From SHVZ01 sp041906305 (GTDB lineage Bacteria; Pseudomonadota; Alphaproteobacteria; SHVZ01), in NCBI GenBank assembly GCA_041906305.1, contig JAYRJL010000001.1:248001-312000 (forward strand): 64,000 nucleotides of DNA. The letters run 5' to 3'. The position numbers and the translations under genes are program-made. A model generated the notes under the pieces. That model had not been told where the DNA came from. It saw nothing but the letters and a program-made list of their open reading frames with translations, and made no database searches. Below, piece after piece: positions 23,848 to 31,468 of the stretch; the stretch's first letter is position 1, and each line of letters opens with the position of its first letter.

Positions 23848-24684
23848 ATGACCGCGCCGCAGCAGCGTCGGGAGATCCGGATCGAGACCGCGCTCGGCGA
23901 CCGGCCGAAGGCGAGCGGCGAGGCGCTGCCCGCCGAGAAGGTCACGATCCGCGATCTCAAGTTCTTCTACGGCGATCGCGAGACGCTGCACGGCATCACG
24001 CTGCCGGTCTACGCGAAGCGGGTGACCGCGTTCATCGGCCCCTCGGGCTGCGGCAAGTCCACGCTGCTGCGCGTGCTCAACCGCATGTACGACCTCTACC
24101 CGAACCAGCGCGCCGAAGGCACGGTGCTGCTCGACGGCGAGGACATCCTGTCGAAGAAGCAGGACGTCAACCTGATCCGCACCAAGATCGGCATGGTGTT
24201 CCAGAAGCCGACGCCGTTCCCGATGTCGATCTACGAGAACATCGCCTTCGGCATCCGCCTGTACGAGAAGCTCTCGCAGTCCGAGATGGATGCGCGTGTC
24301 GAGTCGGCGTTGCGCAACGCCGCACTCTGGGACGAGGTGAAGGACAAGCTCAGGGCCAACGGCCTGTCGCTCTCCGGCGGCCAGCAGCAGCGCCTCTGCA
24401 TCGCGCGCGCGATCGCGGTGAAGCCGGAAGTGCTGCTGCTCGACGAGCCGGCCTCCGCGCTCGACCCGATCTCGACCGCGAAGATCGAGGAACTGATCGG
24501 CGAGCTGCAACGCGACTACACGATCGCGATCGTCACCCACAATCTGCAGCAGGCGGCCCGCGTTTCGGACTTCACCGCCTTCCTGTTCCTGGGGAACCTG
24601 GTCGAGTTCGGCCCGACCGACGCGCTGTTCACCCGGCCCCAGGACAAGCGGACCGAGGATTACATCACCGGCCGCTTCGGCTGA
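23848..24684 (+). CDS. pstB: Phosphate ABC transporter ATPase PstB
   Basis: The cytoplasmic ATPase of the Pst importer. Walker A is GPSGCGKST, the signature LSGGQQQRLCIARAI, and Walker B LLLDEPASALDP; the PstB-specific LRVLNRMYDLYPNQRAEG and the terminal DYITGRFG are present. ATG 23848 has GTGGAG six bases upstream; a GTG at 23836, immediately after the pstA stop, would add four residues. No phoU follows, so the PhoU regulator must be elsewhere. A terminator follows the stop. Confidence 0.95.
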   Translation: MTAPQQRREIRIETALGDRPKASGEALPAEKVTIRDLKFFYGDRETLHGITLPVYAKRVTAFIGPSGCGKSTLLRVLNRMYDLYPNQRAEGTVLLDGEDILSKKQDVNLIRTKIGMVFQKPTPFPMSIYENIAFGIRLYEKLSQSEMDARVESALRNAALWDEVKDKLRANGLSLSGGQQQRLCIARAIAVKPEVLLLDEPASALDPISTAKIEELIGELQRDYTIAIVTHNLQQAARVSDFTAFLFLGNLVEFGPTDALFTRPQDKRTEDYITGRFG

Positions 24685-24699
24685 GGATCGCTGAAAATG

Positions 24700-24721
24700 A
24701 GGGCAATAAGGCTGCCTTTTT
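24700..24721 (+). terminator. Terminator after pstB
   Basis: A 6-bp stem (24700-24705 with 24713-24718, one G-T pair), a 7-nt loop and a run of five T residues form a modest Rho-independent terminator 15 bp after the pstB stop. It marks the end of the pst operon. The remaining bases to 24855 are AT-richer than the surroundings, and no other feature is visible in them. Confidence 0.6.
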
Positions 24722-24855
24722 CGCGGGCGACCTGCCTATTTGTGCGGCGCACAATTTTCATTGAAATCCCTTTCAGAACAACTATCTATTGGACGTGCGC
24801 GGCCCACTCAAGAAGGCCGGCGCGGAGGGGACTCCCACCTTGCAGGAGACAGGCA

Positions 24856-25107
24856 ATGTGGCCCTACACACACGATGAATCGAACTGGCTGACGGTGGTC
24901 GCGGTGCTGGAGTCGACCCAGCCCCGCCAGGTCCGTCCGCCTTCCCTCGCCGAGCTGGAGGTCGCCGCCCGCCGCTATCGCGCGCGTGTCGTCGCCGGCT
25001 GGATCCGGAGCGCCTTCCTGGGCTTCCGTCGGCTGGCCCGCGCGGCGCTCTACCGCGGGCGCAAGATCGACGGTGCGCCGCCGAAGAACGCCGTCGGCGC
25101 CGACTGA
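24856..25107 (+). CDS. Small hypothetical basic protein
   Basis: An 83-residue protein. ATG 24856 has AGGAGA about 9 nt upstream, and its N-terminus MWPYTHDESNWLTVVAVLE looks natural; the frame is open upstream to 24697 but without support. The C-terminal half is basic and amphipathic (RARVVAGWIRSAFLGFRRLARAALYRGRK), which may bind membrane or nucleic acid. It stands alone between the pst operon and the SRAP gene. Not recognised. Confidence 0.55.
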   Translation: MWPYTHDESNWLTVVAVLESTQPRQVRPPSLAELEVAARRYRARVVAGWIRSAFLGFRRLARAALYRGRKIDGAPPKNAVGAD

Positions 25108-25161
25108 CCTCGAGCCGGACGTCACTTGCCGCCGTCGCACCGCCCGGCCTAGGGTCGGCCG

Positions 25162-25869
25162 ATGTGCGGCAAGTTCACCCAGGACAGGTCGTGGAGCGAG
25201 CTCCACGCCCTGATGCGCGCGCTCGAGCCGGGCGCGGCGCATCCAGAGGCCGCCAGGGGCGACCGCGGAGGCGAGGCCGAGGAGCGCGTCGTCGCGACGC
25301 CGATGCGCATGGCGAGCATCGTTCGGCTCGACGATGACGGCGAGCGCCAGACCGCGTTGATGCGCTGGGGCTTCGATGCGCCGTGGGAACGGGCCAAGCT
25401 CGTCATCCATGCCCGCTGCGAGACGGTCGATACGAAGCCGACCTTCAAGGACGCCTTCGCCAGACGGCGCGGCATCCTGGTCTGCCGGACCTTCAACGAA
25501 GGCCAGGAGATCGGGAGCAAGACCCGGCAGTTCGTCATCGCGCCGAAAGACGGACGTCCGGTCGCGATCGCGGTGATCTGGCAGGCGGAGACGCTGCCGA
25601 GCGGCCAGCCGATCCTCACCTTCGTGATGGTGACGACGCCCAACAACGAGCTGATCGGCACCATCACCGATCGCATGCCGGCCGTGCTTCAGCCCGGCGA
25701 CTGGTCGAAATGGCTCGGCGAGGAACCTGCGACGCCGGCCGAGCTGAAGGCGATGCTGAAGCCTTACGACGGCGAGTGGGACATGTCGCCCCAGGATCCG
25801 CCGACGCCGCCCAAGCCGCCGCGCGGGCCCCGTGCGAAAGACCCGCCGTCGCAGGGCAGCCTCTTCTGA
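25162..25869 (+). CDS. SRAP (YedK/HMCES-type) protein, chromosomal copy, variant active site
   Basis: The 235-residue paralogue of the prophage SRAP. It keeps MCGKFTQ, Arg and Glu of the HARCET box, and Glu113 (TFNEG). It shares the non-canonical His83 (YedK Asn75 position) and Thr169 (YedK His160 position, in TITDRMP). The segment KWLGEEPATPAELKAMLKP, a Pro-rich linker (residues 210-229) and the terminal QGSLF are also shared. Expected activity is covalent capture of abasic sites through Cys2, with altered kinetics if the substitutions matter. It starts a probable operon: the methyltransferase ATG follows 1 bp after its stop. Confidence 0.88.
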   Translation: MCGKFTQDRSWSELHALMRALEPGAAHPEAARGDRGGEAEERVVATPMRMASIVRLDDDGERQTALMRWGFDAPWERAKLVIHARCETVDTKPTFKDAFARRRGILVCRTFNEGQEIGSKTRQFVIAPKDGRPVAIAVIWQAETLPSGQPILTFVMVTTPNNELIGTITDRMPAVLQPGDWSKWLGEEPATPAELKAMLKPYDGEWDMSPQDPPTPPKPPRGPRAKDPPSQGSLF

Positions 25870-25870
25870 G

Positions 25871-26479
25871 ATGAGCGGCATCCCTTCGACCGCCGGCTAC
25901 GCCGAGGAGGCGGACAGGCTCGCCGAGACTTATGAGAGCCTGACCTTCGAGAAAGCGCATCGCCGCTGGCTCGATCTGATGCCGGTAGCTCCGGCCAGGG
26001 TCCTCGACATCGGCGCCGGCACCGGGCGCGATGCGGCAGGGCTCGCGCGCCGGGGACATCGCGTGACCGCGGTCGAGCCGGTGGCGGAGATGCGCGCGCA
26101 CGGTCTCAGGCTCCACGCCGACGCGGCGATCGAGTGGGTCGACGACATCCTGCCGGATCTGCATCGGGTGTTCGCGCTGGGACGCCGCTTCGACCTGGTG
26201 ATGATGACGGCCGTCTGGATGCATCTCGATGCGCACGAACGCCGGATCGCGCTCGCCAACATCGCCGACCTGGTGGCTTCCGGCGGCGTCCTGCTGATGA
26301 GCCTTCGCCACGGTCCGGTGCCGGAGGGGCGGCGCATGTTCGACGTCTCGGCGGCGGAGACCAGGGATCTCGCGTGGCGTCATTGCCTTGCCTGCATCCA
26401 CGAAGGCACCGCCGACGACATGCTCCGACGCGGCGGCGTGCATTGGACCTATCTGGCCTTCCGAAGAGAGGTGTCATGA
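25871..26479 (+). CDS. Class I SAM-dependent methyltransferase
   Basis: A 202-residue single-domain methyltransferase. Motif I is VLDIGAGTGRDAAGLARRGHRVTAVEP, with the acidic residue of strand 2 in VEP. Motif II/III lies near RFDLVMMTAVWMHLD, followed by LVASGGVLLMSLRHGP. No substrate-specific domain is visible. It lies 1 bp after the SRAP gene and overlaps the GFA-family gene by ATGA, so the three are probably co-expressed. The substrate is unknown. Confidence 0.8.
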   Translation: MSGIPSTAGYAEEADRLAETYESLTFEKAHRRWLDLMPVAPARVLDIGAGTGRDAAGLARRGHRVTAVEPVAEMRAHGLRLHADAAIEWVDDILPDLHRVFALGRRFDLVMMTAVWMHLDAHERRIALANIADLVASGGVLLMSLRHGPVPEGRRMFDVSAAETRDLAWRHCLACIHEGTADDMLRRGGVHWTYLAFRREVS

Positions 26480-26880
26480 GCGACACGAAGAGTCACGATG
26501 GCGGCTGCCTTTGCGGCGCCGTCCGCTATCGCGTGCGCGGCGTGCCGGCCTTCGTGGTGGTCTGCACCTGCACCCAGTGCATGCGTCAGACCGGATCGCC
26601 GGTGCCGGCCTTCGCTTCTTACCCGCTCGAGCAGTTCGAGCTGACCGAGGGACGCCCGAAGTCGCATCGCGCCTCGGACCATGCGACGCGCCAGTTCTGC
26701 GGCGAGTGCGGCTCGTTCCTGTTCTGGCGCGGCGACGGCCGCGGCCGCATCGGCATCGCCCTCGGCAGCTTCGACGAGCCCGACGCGCAGCCGGCGCCGG
26801 CTACCCACATCTGGGCGAAGCACGCGGTCCCCTGGATCCGCGGGCTCGCATTCGAGCGCGTGCACGAGGAGATGCCGTGA
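26476..26880 (+). CDS. GFA-family (glutathione-dependent formaldehyde-activating-like) protein
   Basis: A 134-residue zinc protein of the GFA/CENP-V fold: GGCLCGAVRYRVRG, CTCTQCMRQTGSPV and FCGECGSFLFWR supply the Cys ligands of two zinc sites. Family members include S-hydroxymethylglutathione synthase, but most are uncharacterised. It is coupled to the methyltransferase by a 4-nt overlap. The catalytic role here is unknown. Confidence 0.85.
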   Translation: MSDTKSHDGGCLCGAVRYRVRGVPAFVVVCTCTQCMRQTGSPVPAFASYPLEQFELTEGRPKSHRASDHATRQFCGECGSFLFWRGDGRGRIGIALGSFDEPDAQPAPATHIWAKHAVPWIRGLAFERVHEEMP

Positions 26881-26925
26881 GTGCTCGCGTTGACTTCGGC
26901 GACAACCTCGGGTAACTACGCCGCC

Positions 26926-27006
26926 ATGTTCGCGTCGCCGAAGCACGTCTGCATCCTTATGGAAGCCATGGTTACCACCACGGCCCTGGGGGCACGCGCG
27001 CGCTAA
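26926..27006 (+). CDS. Putative leader peptide of the ABC exporter operon
   Basis: A 26-codon frame from ATG 26926 to TAA 27006 (product MFASPKHVCILMEAMVTTTA followed by LGARAR). A -35-like TTGACT (26890) and a weak -10-like TAACTA (26913, 17-bp spacer) would start transcription near the ATG, so the frame may be leaderless. It covers the segment 26982-26990 that can pair with 27032-27040, which makes a translation-sensed attenuator possible. No strong run of one regulatory codon is present apart from three Thr codons. Confidence 0.4.
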   Translation: MFASPKHVCILMEAMVTTTALGARAR

Positions 27007-27070
27007 GGCAAGTTTCGCGGACGCGAGTTCACCCAGGGCCCCGACGGCAACGTCGGGGCCCTTTGTTTTT
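26982..27070 (+). terminator. Attenuator-like terminator before the ABC exporter
   Basis: A perfect 10-bp stem (27036-27045 with 27052-27061), a 6-nt loop and the T-rich TTTGTTTTT form a strong intrinsic terminator 14 bp before the ATPase start. The upstream segment GGCCCTGGG (26982-26990) is complementary to CCCAGGGCC (27032-27040), which includes the first five bases of the terminator stem. The two helices are therefore mutually exclusive, as in transcription attenuators. Confidence 0.7.
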
Positions 27071-27083
27071 CCGGAGTCGTGTC

Positions 27084-28085
27084 ATGGCCGAGACCGCCAT
27101 CGTCGTCGAGAACCTGGCCAAGAGCTTCCGCGTCCGCGGCACCGGCGGGCTCAAGGGATTGTTCTCGCGCGCGCCGATGACCGAGGTCGAGGCCGTCCGC
27201 GGCATCTCGTTCGCGATCCGGCCGGGAGAGCGCGTCGCCTTCATCGGGCCGAACGGCGCCGGCAAGTCGACGACGTTGAAGATGCTGACCGGGATCCTGA
27301 CGCCGACGTCGGGCCATGCGACGGTCGCGGGCTTCGTGCCGTGGAAGGAGCGGCAGAAGCTGGCGCACCGCATCGGCATCCTGTTCGGCCAGCGCTCGCA
27401 GCTCTGGTACCACCTGCCGGTCGACGATAGCCTGCGCCTGATCGCGCGCATCTACGGGCTCGACCGGGCGCGTGCCGAGGCGCGTGTGGCGCGCCTGGCT
27501 TCGACGCTCGCGATCGGCGATCTGCTGGCGCGTCCGGTGTCGCAGCTTTCGCTCGGGCAGCGGCTGCGCTGCGAGATCGCGGCGGCGCTGATGCATGCGC
27601 CGCCGATCCTGCTGCTGGACGAGCCGACCATCGGCCTCGACGTCTCGGCCAAGGCGAGCCTGCGCGATCACCTGATCGAGCTCTCGGCCGAGGAGGGGAC
27701 GACGATCCTGCTGACCTCGCACGACACCGGCGACATCGAGCGGATCTGCGAGCGGGCGCTCGTCATCGACAAGGGATTGCTGCTGCTCGACCAGCCGCTG
27801 GCGGCCTTGCGTGCGCAGCATCTCCGGCACCGGCTGGTGACGCTCATGACGGAAGAGGAGCGCCCGGCGCTCGATCTCCCCGGCGTCGCCGTCGCTGCGC
27901 ACGAGCCGCACCGGACGTCGTTCGCGATCGATCTCGACCTGATCCAGGTCGAGCGCGTGGTCGCGACCGCGTTGGAGCGCTTCTCGGTGAAGGACCTCGC
28001 GATCGAGAATCCGCCGCTCGACGACGTGATCCGCGACATCTACCGGCGCGGGGAGGCCATCGTGAAGCAGGAGGTGGCCGCATGA
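27084..28085 (+). CDS. ABC-2 type exporter ATPase (COG4586-like)
   Basis: A 333-residue ATPase with Walker A GPNGAGKST, signature LSLGQRLRCEIAAALMHAPPILLLDEPTIGLD (Walker B included) and an H-loop in LLTSHD. The N-terminal FRVRGTGGLKGLFSR and the C-terminal 90-residue extension (to PPLDDVIRDIYRRGE) fit the COG4586 subgroup, which works with COG4587 and COG3694 permeases. The two permease genes follow, the first overlapping by ATGA. The substrate is unknown; drug or small-molecule export is the usual guess. An attenuator-like terminator lies in the leader. Confidence 0.88.
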   Translation: MAETAIVVENLAKSFRVRGTGGLKGLFSRAPMTEVEAVRGISFAIRPGERVAFIGPNGAGKSTTLKMLTGILTPTSGHATVAGFVPWKERQKLAHRIGILFGQRSQLWYHLPVDDSLRLIARIYGLDRARAEARVARLASTLAIGDLLARPVSQLSLGQRLRCEIAAALMHAPPILLLDEPTIGLDVSAKASLRDHLIELSAEEGTTILLTSHDTGDIERICERALVIDKGLLLLDQPLAALRAQHLRHRLVTLMTEEERPALDLPGVAVAAHEPHRTSFAIDLDLIQVERVVATALERFSVKDLAIENPPLDDVIRDIYRRGEAIVKQEVAA

Positions 28086-28855
28086 ATACTCTCCACGTAC
28101 TCGCCGCGTTCTTGCGGTTGGGATGGCGCGAGGCGACCTCAGATCGCTTCGGCCTCGCCGGGCGCCTGCTGCTGTTCTCGCTGCCGGTGCTGATCTTCGC
28201 CACGATCTGGCGGGCGACGCCGCTGACCGAGCTCGAGCCCGATGCCGACCGGCTCGGCTGGTACGTGATGGTGACCGAGGCCGTCATCTTCTCGGTCGGC
28301 TTCGTCTTTCGCGAGATCGAGGAGGATATCCGCACCGGCGCCATCGAGGCGGCGCTGACGCGGCCGCTGGACTACGTGCTGGCCCGCGTCGCCGAGGAGA
28401 TCGGCGGCACGGTCTTTCGCGTGCTGGTCTTCCTCGGGTACGGAGCGGTGCTGGCGACGCTGGCGACCGACCGCATTCCGGTCGGCTGGGAAACGGTGCC
28501 ATGGCTCGCGGTAACCGGCGTCCTCGGGGCCATCCTGGCGCTGCTGTTCCAGGTCGTCATCGGGCTCTCGACCGTCTGGGTCGGCACGCCCGCGCCGGTC
28601 TACTGGATCTGGCAGAAGCTGGTCTTCGTCTTCGGCGGCTTGTTCATCCCGCTGACGCTCTATCCGGGCTGGCTGCAGACCTTGAGCGAGGCGACGCCCT
28701 TCGCCGCGATCTTGTACCGCCCGGCGAGCCTGGTGCTCGGCGGCGATCCGCTGGTCGCCATCGGCTGGCAGATAGTGTGGATCGCCGTCGCGTCGGTGTT
28801 CGTCGCCGCGATCTCCGCTGCGGCCACGCGACGCTTCGTGCGCGAGGGAGTGTAG
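28082..28855 (+). CDS. ABC-2 type exporter permease (first)
   Basis: A 257-residue membrane protein with six hydrophobic segments, among them LAGRLLLFSLPVLIFATIW and WLAVTGVLGAILALLFQVVIGLS. The segment AIEAALTRPLDYVLARVAEEIG is the conserved coupling region between segments 2 and 3 of this permease type. It overlaps the ATPase stop by 4 nt, which fixes the start. It would pair with the next permease to make a heterodimeric channel. Confidence 0.85.
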   Translation: MNTLHVLAAFLRLGWREATSDRFGLAGRLLLFSLPVLIFATIWRATPLTELEPDADRLGWYVMVTEAVIFSVGFVFREIEEDIRTGAIEAALTRPLDYVLARVAEEIGGTVFRVLVFLGYGAVLATLATDRIPVGWETVPWLAVTGVLGAILALLFQVVIGLSTVWVGTPAPVYWIWQKLVFVFGGLFIPLTLYPGWLQTLSEATPFAAILYRPASLVLGGDPLVAIGWQIVWIAVASVFVAAISAAATRRFVREGV

Positions 28856-28857
28856 CC

Positions 28858-29634
28858 ATGTACGGATACCTCGCGGCCCTGGTCGCCACCAACCTGCGCG
28901 CGGGTCTCGCCAAGCCGGGGCAGGCTGCGTTCCAGCTCGCGCTCATGGCGATCAACAACCTGATCTTCTTCGTCATCTGGGCGCTCTATTTCCAACGCTT
29001 CCCCGATCTGCGCGGCTGGGGCCGCGAGGACATGGCGACGCTCTACGGCATCGTCGCCTTCGGCTTCGGCCTGACGATGGCGCTGGCCGGCGGCGTGCGC
29101 GACATGGCGCGAACCATCGTCGACGGCGGGCTCGACGTGCATCTGGGGAGGCCGCGCCATCCGCTGCCGAGCCTCCTGATGTCGCGCTCGATCCCGTCGG
29201 GCCTCGGCGACGCGGCGAGCTCGCTGGTGCTGTGGCTCTGGCTCGGCGGCAAGGGTTCCGCCGACCTGCCGCTGCTGGTCGGGCTCTCGATCGCGGGCGG
29301 CACCGTCATGCTCGCCAGCATCGCGACCGTGCAATGCATCGTGTTCTGGTGGCCGCAGGCGCAGAAGCTCGCCGAGCAGTTCTGGGAAGTGCTGGTGATC
29401 GCCTCGGTCTATCCGCAGCACATCTTCGCGCCGGCCTTCCGCGTGCTGCTGTTCACGCTGATTCCGGTCGCGTTCATGTCGCAGGTGCCGGCCGAGGCGG
29501 TCCGCGAGGCCGATCCCTGGAAGGCGCTGCTGGTGCTCGCCGCCGCTGCAGCCTACGCCGCGATCGCAGTGCTCGTGTTCAACCAGGGCCTGAAGCACTA
29601 CGCCTCGGGCAACCGGATGACGGTCAATCGATGA
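28858..29634 (+). CDS. ABC-2 type exporter permease (second)
   Basis: A 258-residue membrane protein with six hydrophobic segments. Its MARTIVDGGLDVHLGRPRHPLPSLLMSRSIP segment corresponds to the coupling region of the COG3694-type permease, and the end HYASGNRM is typical (family consensus near YESGN). The frame is open far upstream, but ATG 28858, 2 bp after the first permease stop, is the real start. It completes the three-gene exporter. Confidence 0.87.
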   Translation: MYGYLAALVATNLRAGLAKPGQAAFQLALMAINNLIFFVIWALYFQRFPDLRGWGREDMATLYGIVAFGFGLTMALAGGVRDMARTIVDGGLDVHLGRPRHPLPSLLMSRSIPSGLGDAASSLVLWLWLGGKGSADLPLLVGLSIAGGTVMLASIATVQCIVFWWPQAQKLAEQFWEVLVIASVYPQHIFAPAFRVLLFTLIPVAFMSQVPAEAVREADPWKALLVLAAAAAYAAIAVLVFNQGLKHYASGNRMTVNR

Positions 29635-29649
29635 GCCGAGTCCCGGAAC

Positions 29650-30366
29650 TCAGAAGCGCGTCGTCAGCTCGGTGAGCCACGCGGGGGAGGCGTCGACCAG
29701 CACCGCCTCGATCCGCCTGTCGACGCCGGTGAGGATCGATGCGCCGATCAGAACCAGGAGCGCACCCATCGCCGCCTTGCCTCCGCTGCCGGCGGCGAGC
29801 AGGCGACCGCGCCAGCGCGTCAACGCGTCCCGGGACATCACCCCGATCGCCAGAAGCGGCAAAGCCGCGCCGATGCCGAAGGCGAACATCGTCAACACGA
29901 CGCCGGCGAGGTTCTCGGATCGTGCCGCGAGCACCGAAGCCGCTCCCAAGGTCGGTCCGACGCAGGGGCTCCACACCGCGCCCAGCACGAGCCCGGCGCC
30001 GAACTGGCCGCCGAGTCCGCGCGTCGGGAGACTGTCCGTCCGCTGGGCGATCCAGTTGCCGGCCGGGCCTGCGGCCGCGGCGATGCGAGCTGCGATGCCG
30101 GGTACGATGAGAATCCCGCCTACCGCGATCAGCAGCACCGCCGCGATCGACCGGAAGAGTTCCTGGTCGAGCCCGAGCGAGAATCCGACCGTCGCCACGA
30201 ACAGGCCGATCGCGACGAAGGAGAGAGCCAGACCCGCGGCGAGCGCCGCGGGTCCGAAGCGATGCTCGCCGACCGCGGCGGCGACGACGATCGGCACTAG
30301 CGGCAGCACGCAGGGCGACAGCGTCGACAGCAGCCCGGCGAGCAGAGCCAGCGCCGTGCCGGCCAT
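29650..30366 (-). CDS. CcdA/DsbD-like transmembrane thiol transporter
   Basis: A 238-residue protein with six hydrophobic segments and two Pro-Cys motifs in membrane positions: LSPCVLPLVP (segment 1) and WSPCVGPTLG (segment 4). These are the reactive Cys of CcdA/DsbD-gamma proteins that move reducing power across the inner membrane. It lies 6 bp downstream of an exported thioredoxin, its likely periplasmic partner. The operon is convergent with the ABC exporter. Confidence 0.87.
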   Translation of the reverse strand: MAGTALALLAGLLSTLSPCVLPLVPIVVAAAVGEHRFGPAALAAGLALSFVAIGLFVATVGFSLGLDQELFRSIAAVLLIAVGGILIVPGIAARIAAAAGPAGNWIAQRTDSLPTRGLGGQFGAGLVLGAVWSPCVGPTLGAASVLAARSENLAGVVLTMFAFGIGAALPLLAIGVMSRDALTRWRGRLLAAGSGGKAAMGALLVLIGASILTGVDRRIEAVLVDASPAWLTELTTRF

Positions 30367-30372
30367 GGCGGT

Positions 30373-30765
30373 CTAGATCGCCTTCGCGACCAGCCCCTCG
30401 ATCGAAGCAGCGCCGGTGTCTCCGGTCGATCGCCCCATCTCGGACTTGCCCTTGAAGACGATCAGCGTGCTCTGCTGCTGGACGTTCAGCTTCCGCAGCA
30501 GCTCCTTCTGCGAGTCGAAGTCGATGCTGAACGACACGAGGTCCTTGTATCTCGGCTCGTCGCGGAGCTTCGAGAGGATCGGTGCCTGTGCCTTGCAGGT
30601 CGGGCACCACGGGGCGGTGACGTGGACCAGGATCGGCTTGCCTGCGGCCTGCGCGGCGTCGAACGCCTGCTGGTCGAATGGCTTCGCTTCGGCGGCGAGG
30701 CCGAGGGAAGCGGTGGGGAGGGTCGCGATCACGGCGAAGGTCGCGAGCAGCTGGCGTCGGTTCAC
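30373..30765 (-). CDS. Exported thioredoxin-family protein
   Basis: The GTG at 30765, preceded by GGAGAT, gives a 130-residue protein with a signal sequence that includes an RR pair (NRRQLLATFAVIATLPTASLG, Tat- or Sec-like). The thioredoxin active site is APWCPTCKAQAP. The frame is open to 30795, but the upstream residues fit poorly. It probably receives electrons from the CcdA-like protein encoded immediately downstream. The client is unknown; cytochrome c maturation or oxidative repair are options. Confidence 0.8.
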   Translation of the reverse strand: MNRRQLLATFAVIATLPTASLGLAAEAKPFDQQAFDAAQAAGKPILVHVTAPWCPTCKAQAPILSKLRDEPRYKDLVSFSIDFDSQKELLRKLNVQQQSTLIVFKGKSEMGRSTGDTGAASIEGLVAKAI

Positions 30766-30886
30766 GTCGGTATCTCCAGGATGGACGAGGGACATCCGCG
30801 GATGCGGTCATGTCATGTTCGCCGATCCCGGGGCACTCGTTACGCCACCGTCGTTCACGAACGCATGAGCACGCCGCCAAGCCGGG

Positions 30887-31468
30887 TCACGCCCCCGCGT
30901 AGTAGTCGGTCGCCCATTTGAACACGGCGAGGCCGGCGGCCTCGGCGGCGGCAAGGTCGGCGTCGTTGCGCCCGACCATGATCGTCTCGCCGGGCATCAG
31001 GCTGTGCTCGGCGAGGAAGCGGGTGATCGAGCCGGTGATCGCCTCGGTGTAGCCGCCGGCGGGAAGCCAGCGGATCGTCATCGGCTTGTCGCCGAGATGC
31101 TTCTCGGCGCCCGGAACCCACGCGCCGGGGCGGCGGTCGATCAGCAGCAGCACCTTGGGCTCGCCCAGCGTCTTGAACTTGCGGCGCACCGCGGGCTCGC
31201 GCACGTCGACGGTGCCGGGCGCGAACACCAGCGCCGAGAGACGCCGGCCGCGGTCCATCAGCACGCTGGTGAACTCGCGATAGGTCACGCCGAGCGCCTC
31301 GGCCTGCGCGAGGCGGCGGAGCGCGATCTCGCGCGGCGGCGTCTTCCACGCCTTGGTCGAGGCGCGGCGCCATAGCAGCGCGTTCGAGGTGAGCTCGAGC
31401 GGCGGGCCGCCATTGTGGCCGATCCTGGCGCGGCTCGACGGCTCCAGCTTCACCAGCATCCTGGTCAT
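30887..31468 (-). CDS. Hypothetical protein with an IGHNGGPPL motif
   Basis: A 193-residue protein. The N-terminus contains RIGHNGGPPLE, a short motif I recall from several small alphaproteobacterial proteins. The C-terminal third (LLLIDRRPGAWVP, then GETIMVGRNDADLAAAEAAGLAVF) has the rhythm of a HAD-superfamily domain, but the first motif lacks the second Asp, so phosphatase activity is doubtful. It overlaps the Xre-cupin regulator by ATGA and is probably co-regulated with it. Function unknown. Confidence 0.6.
   Translation of the reverse strand: MTRMLVKLEPSSRARIGHNGGPPLELTSNALLWRRASTKAWKTPPREIALRRLAQAEALGVTYREFTSVLMDRGRRLSALVFAPGTVDVREPAVRRKFKTLGEPKVLLLIDRRPGAWVPGAEKHLGDKPMTIRWLPAGGYTEAITGSITRFLAEHSLMPGETIMVGRNDADLAAAEAAGLAVFKWATDYYAGA

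Noticed and set aside
30887..31468. Calling the 193-residue protein a HAD phosphatase
   Set aside because: The first HAD motif lacks the second Asp (IDRRPG), so only a general fold resemblance is kept in the entry.
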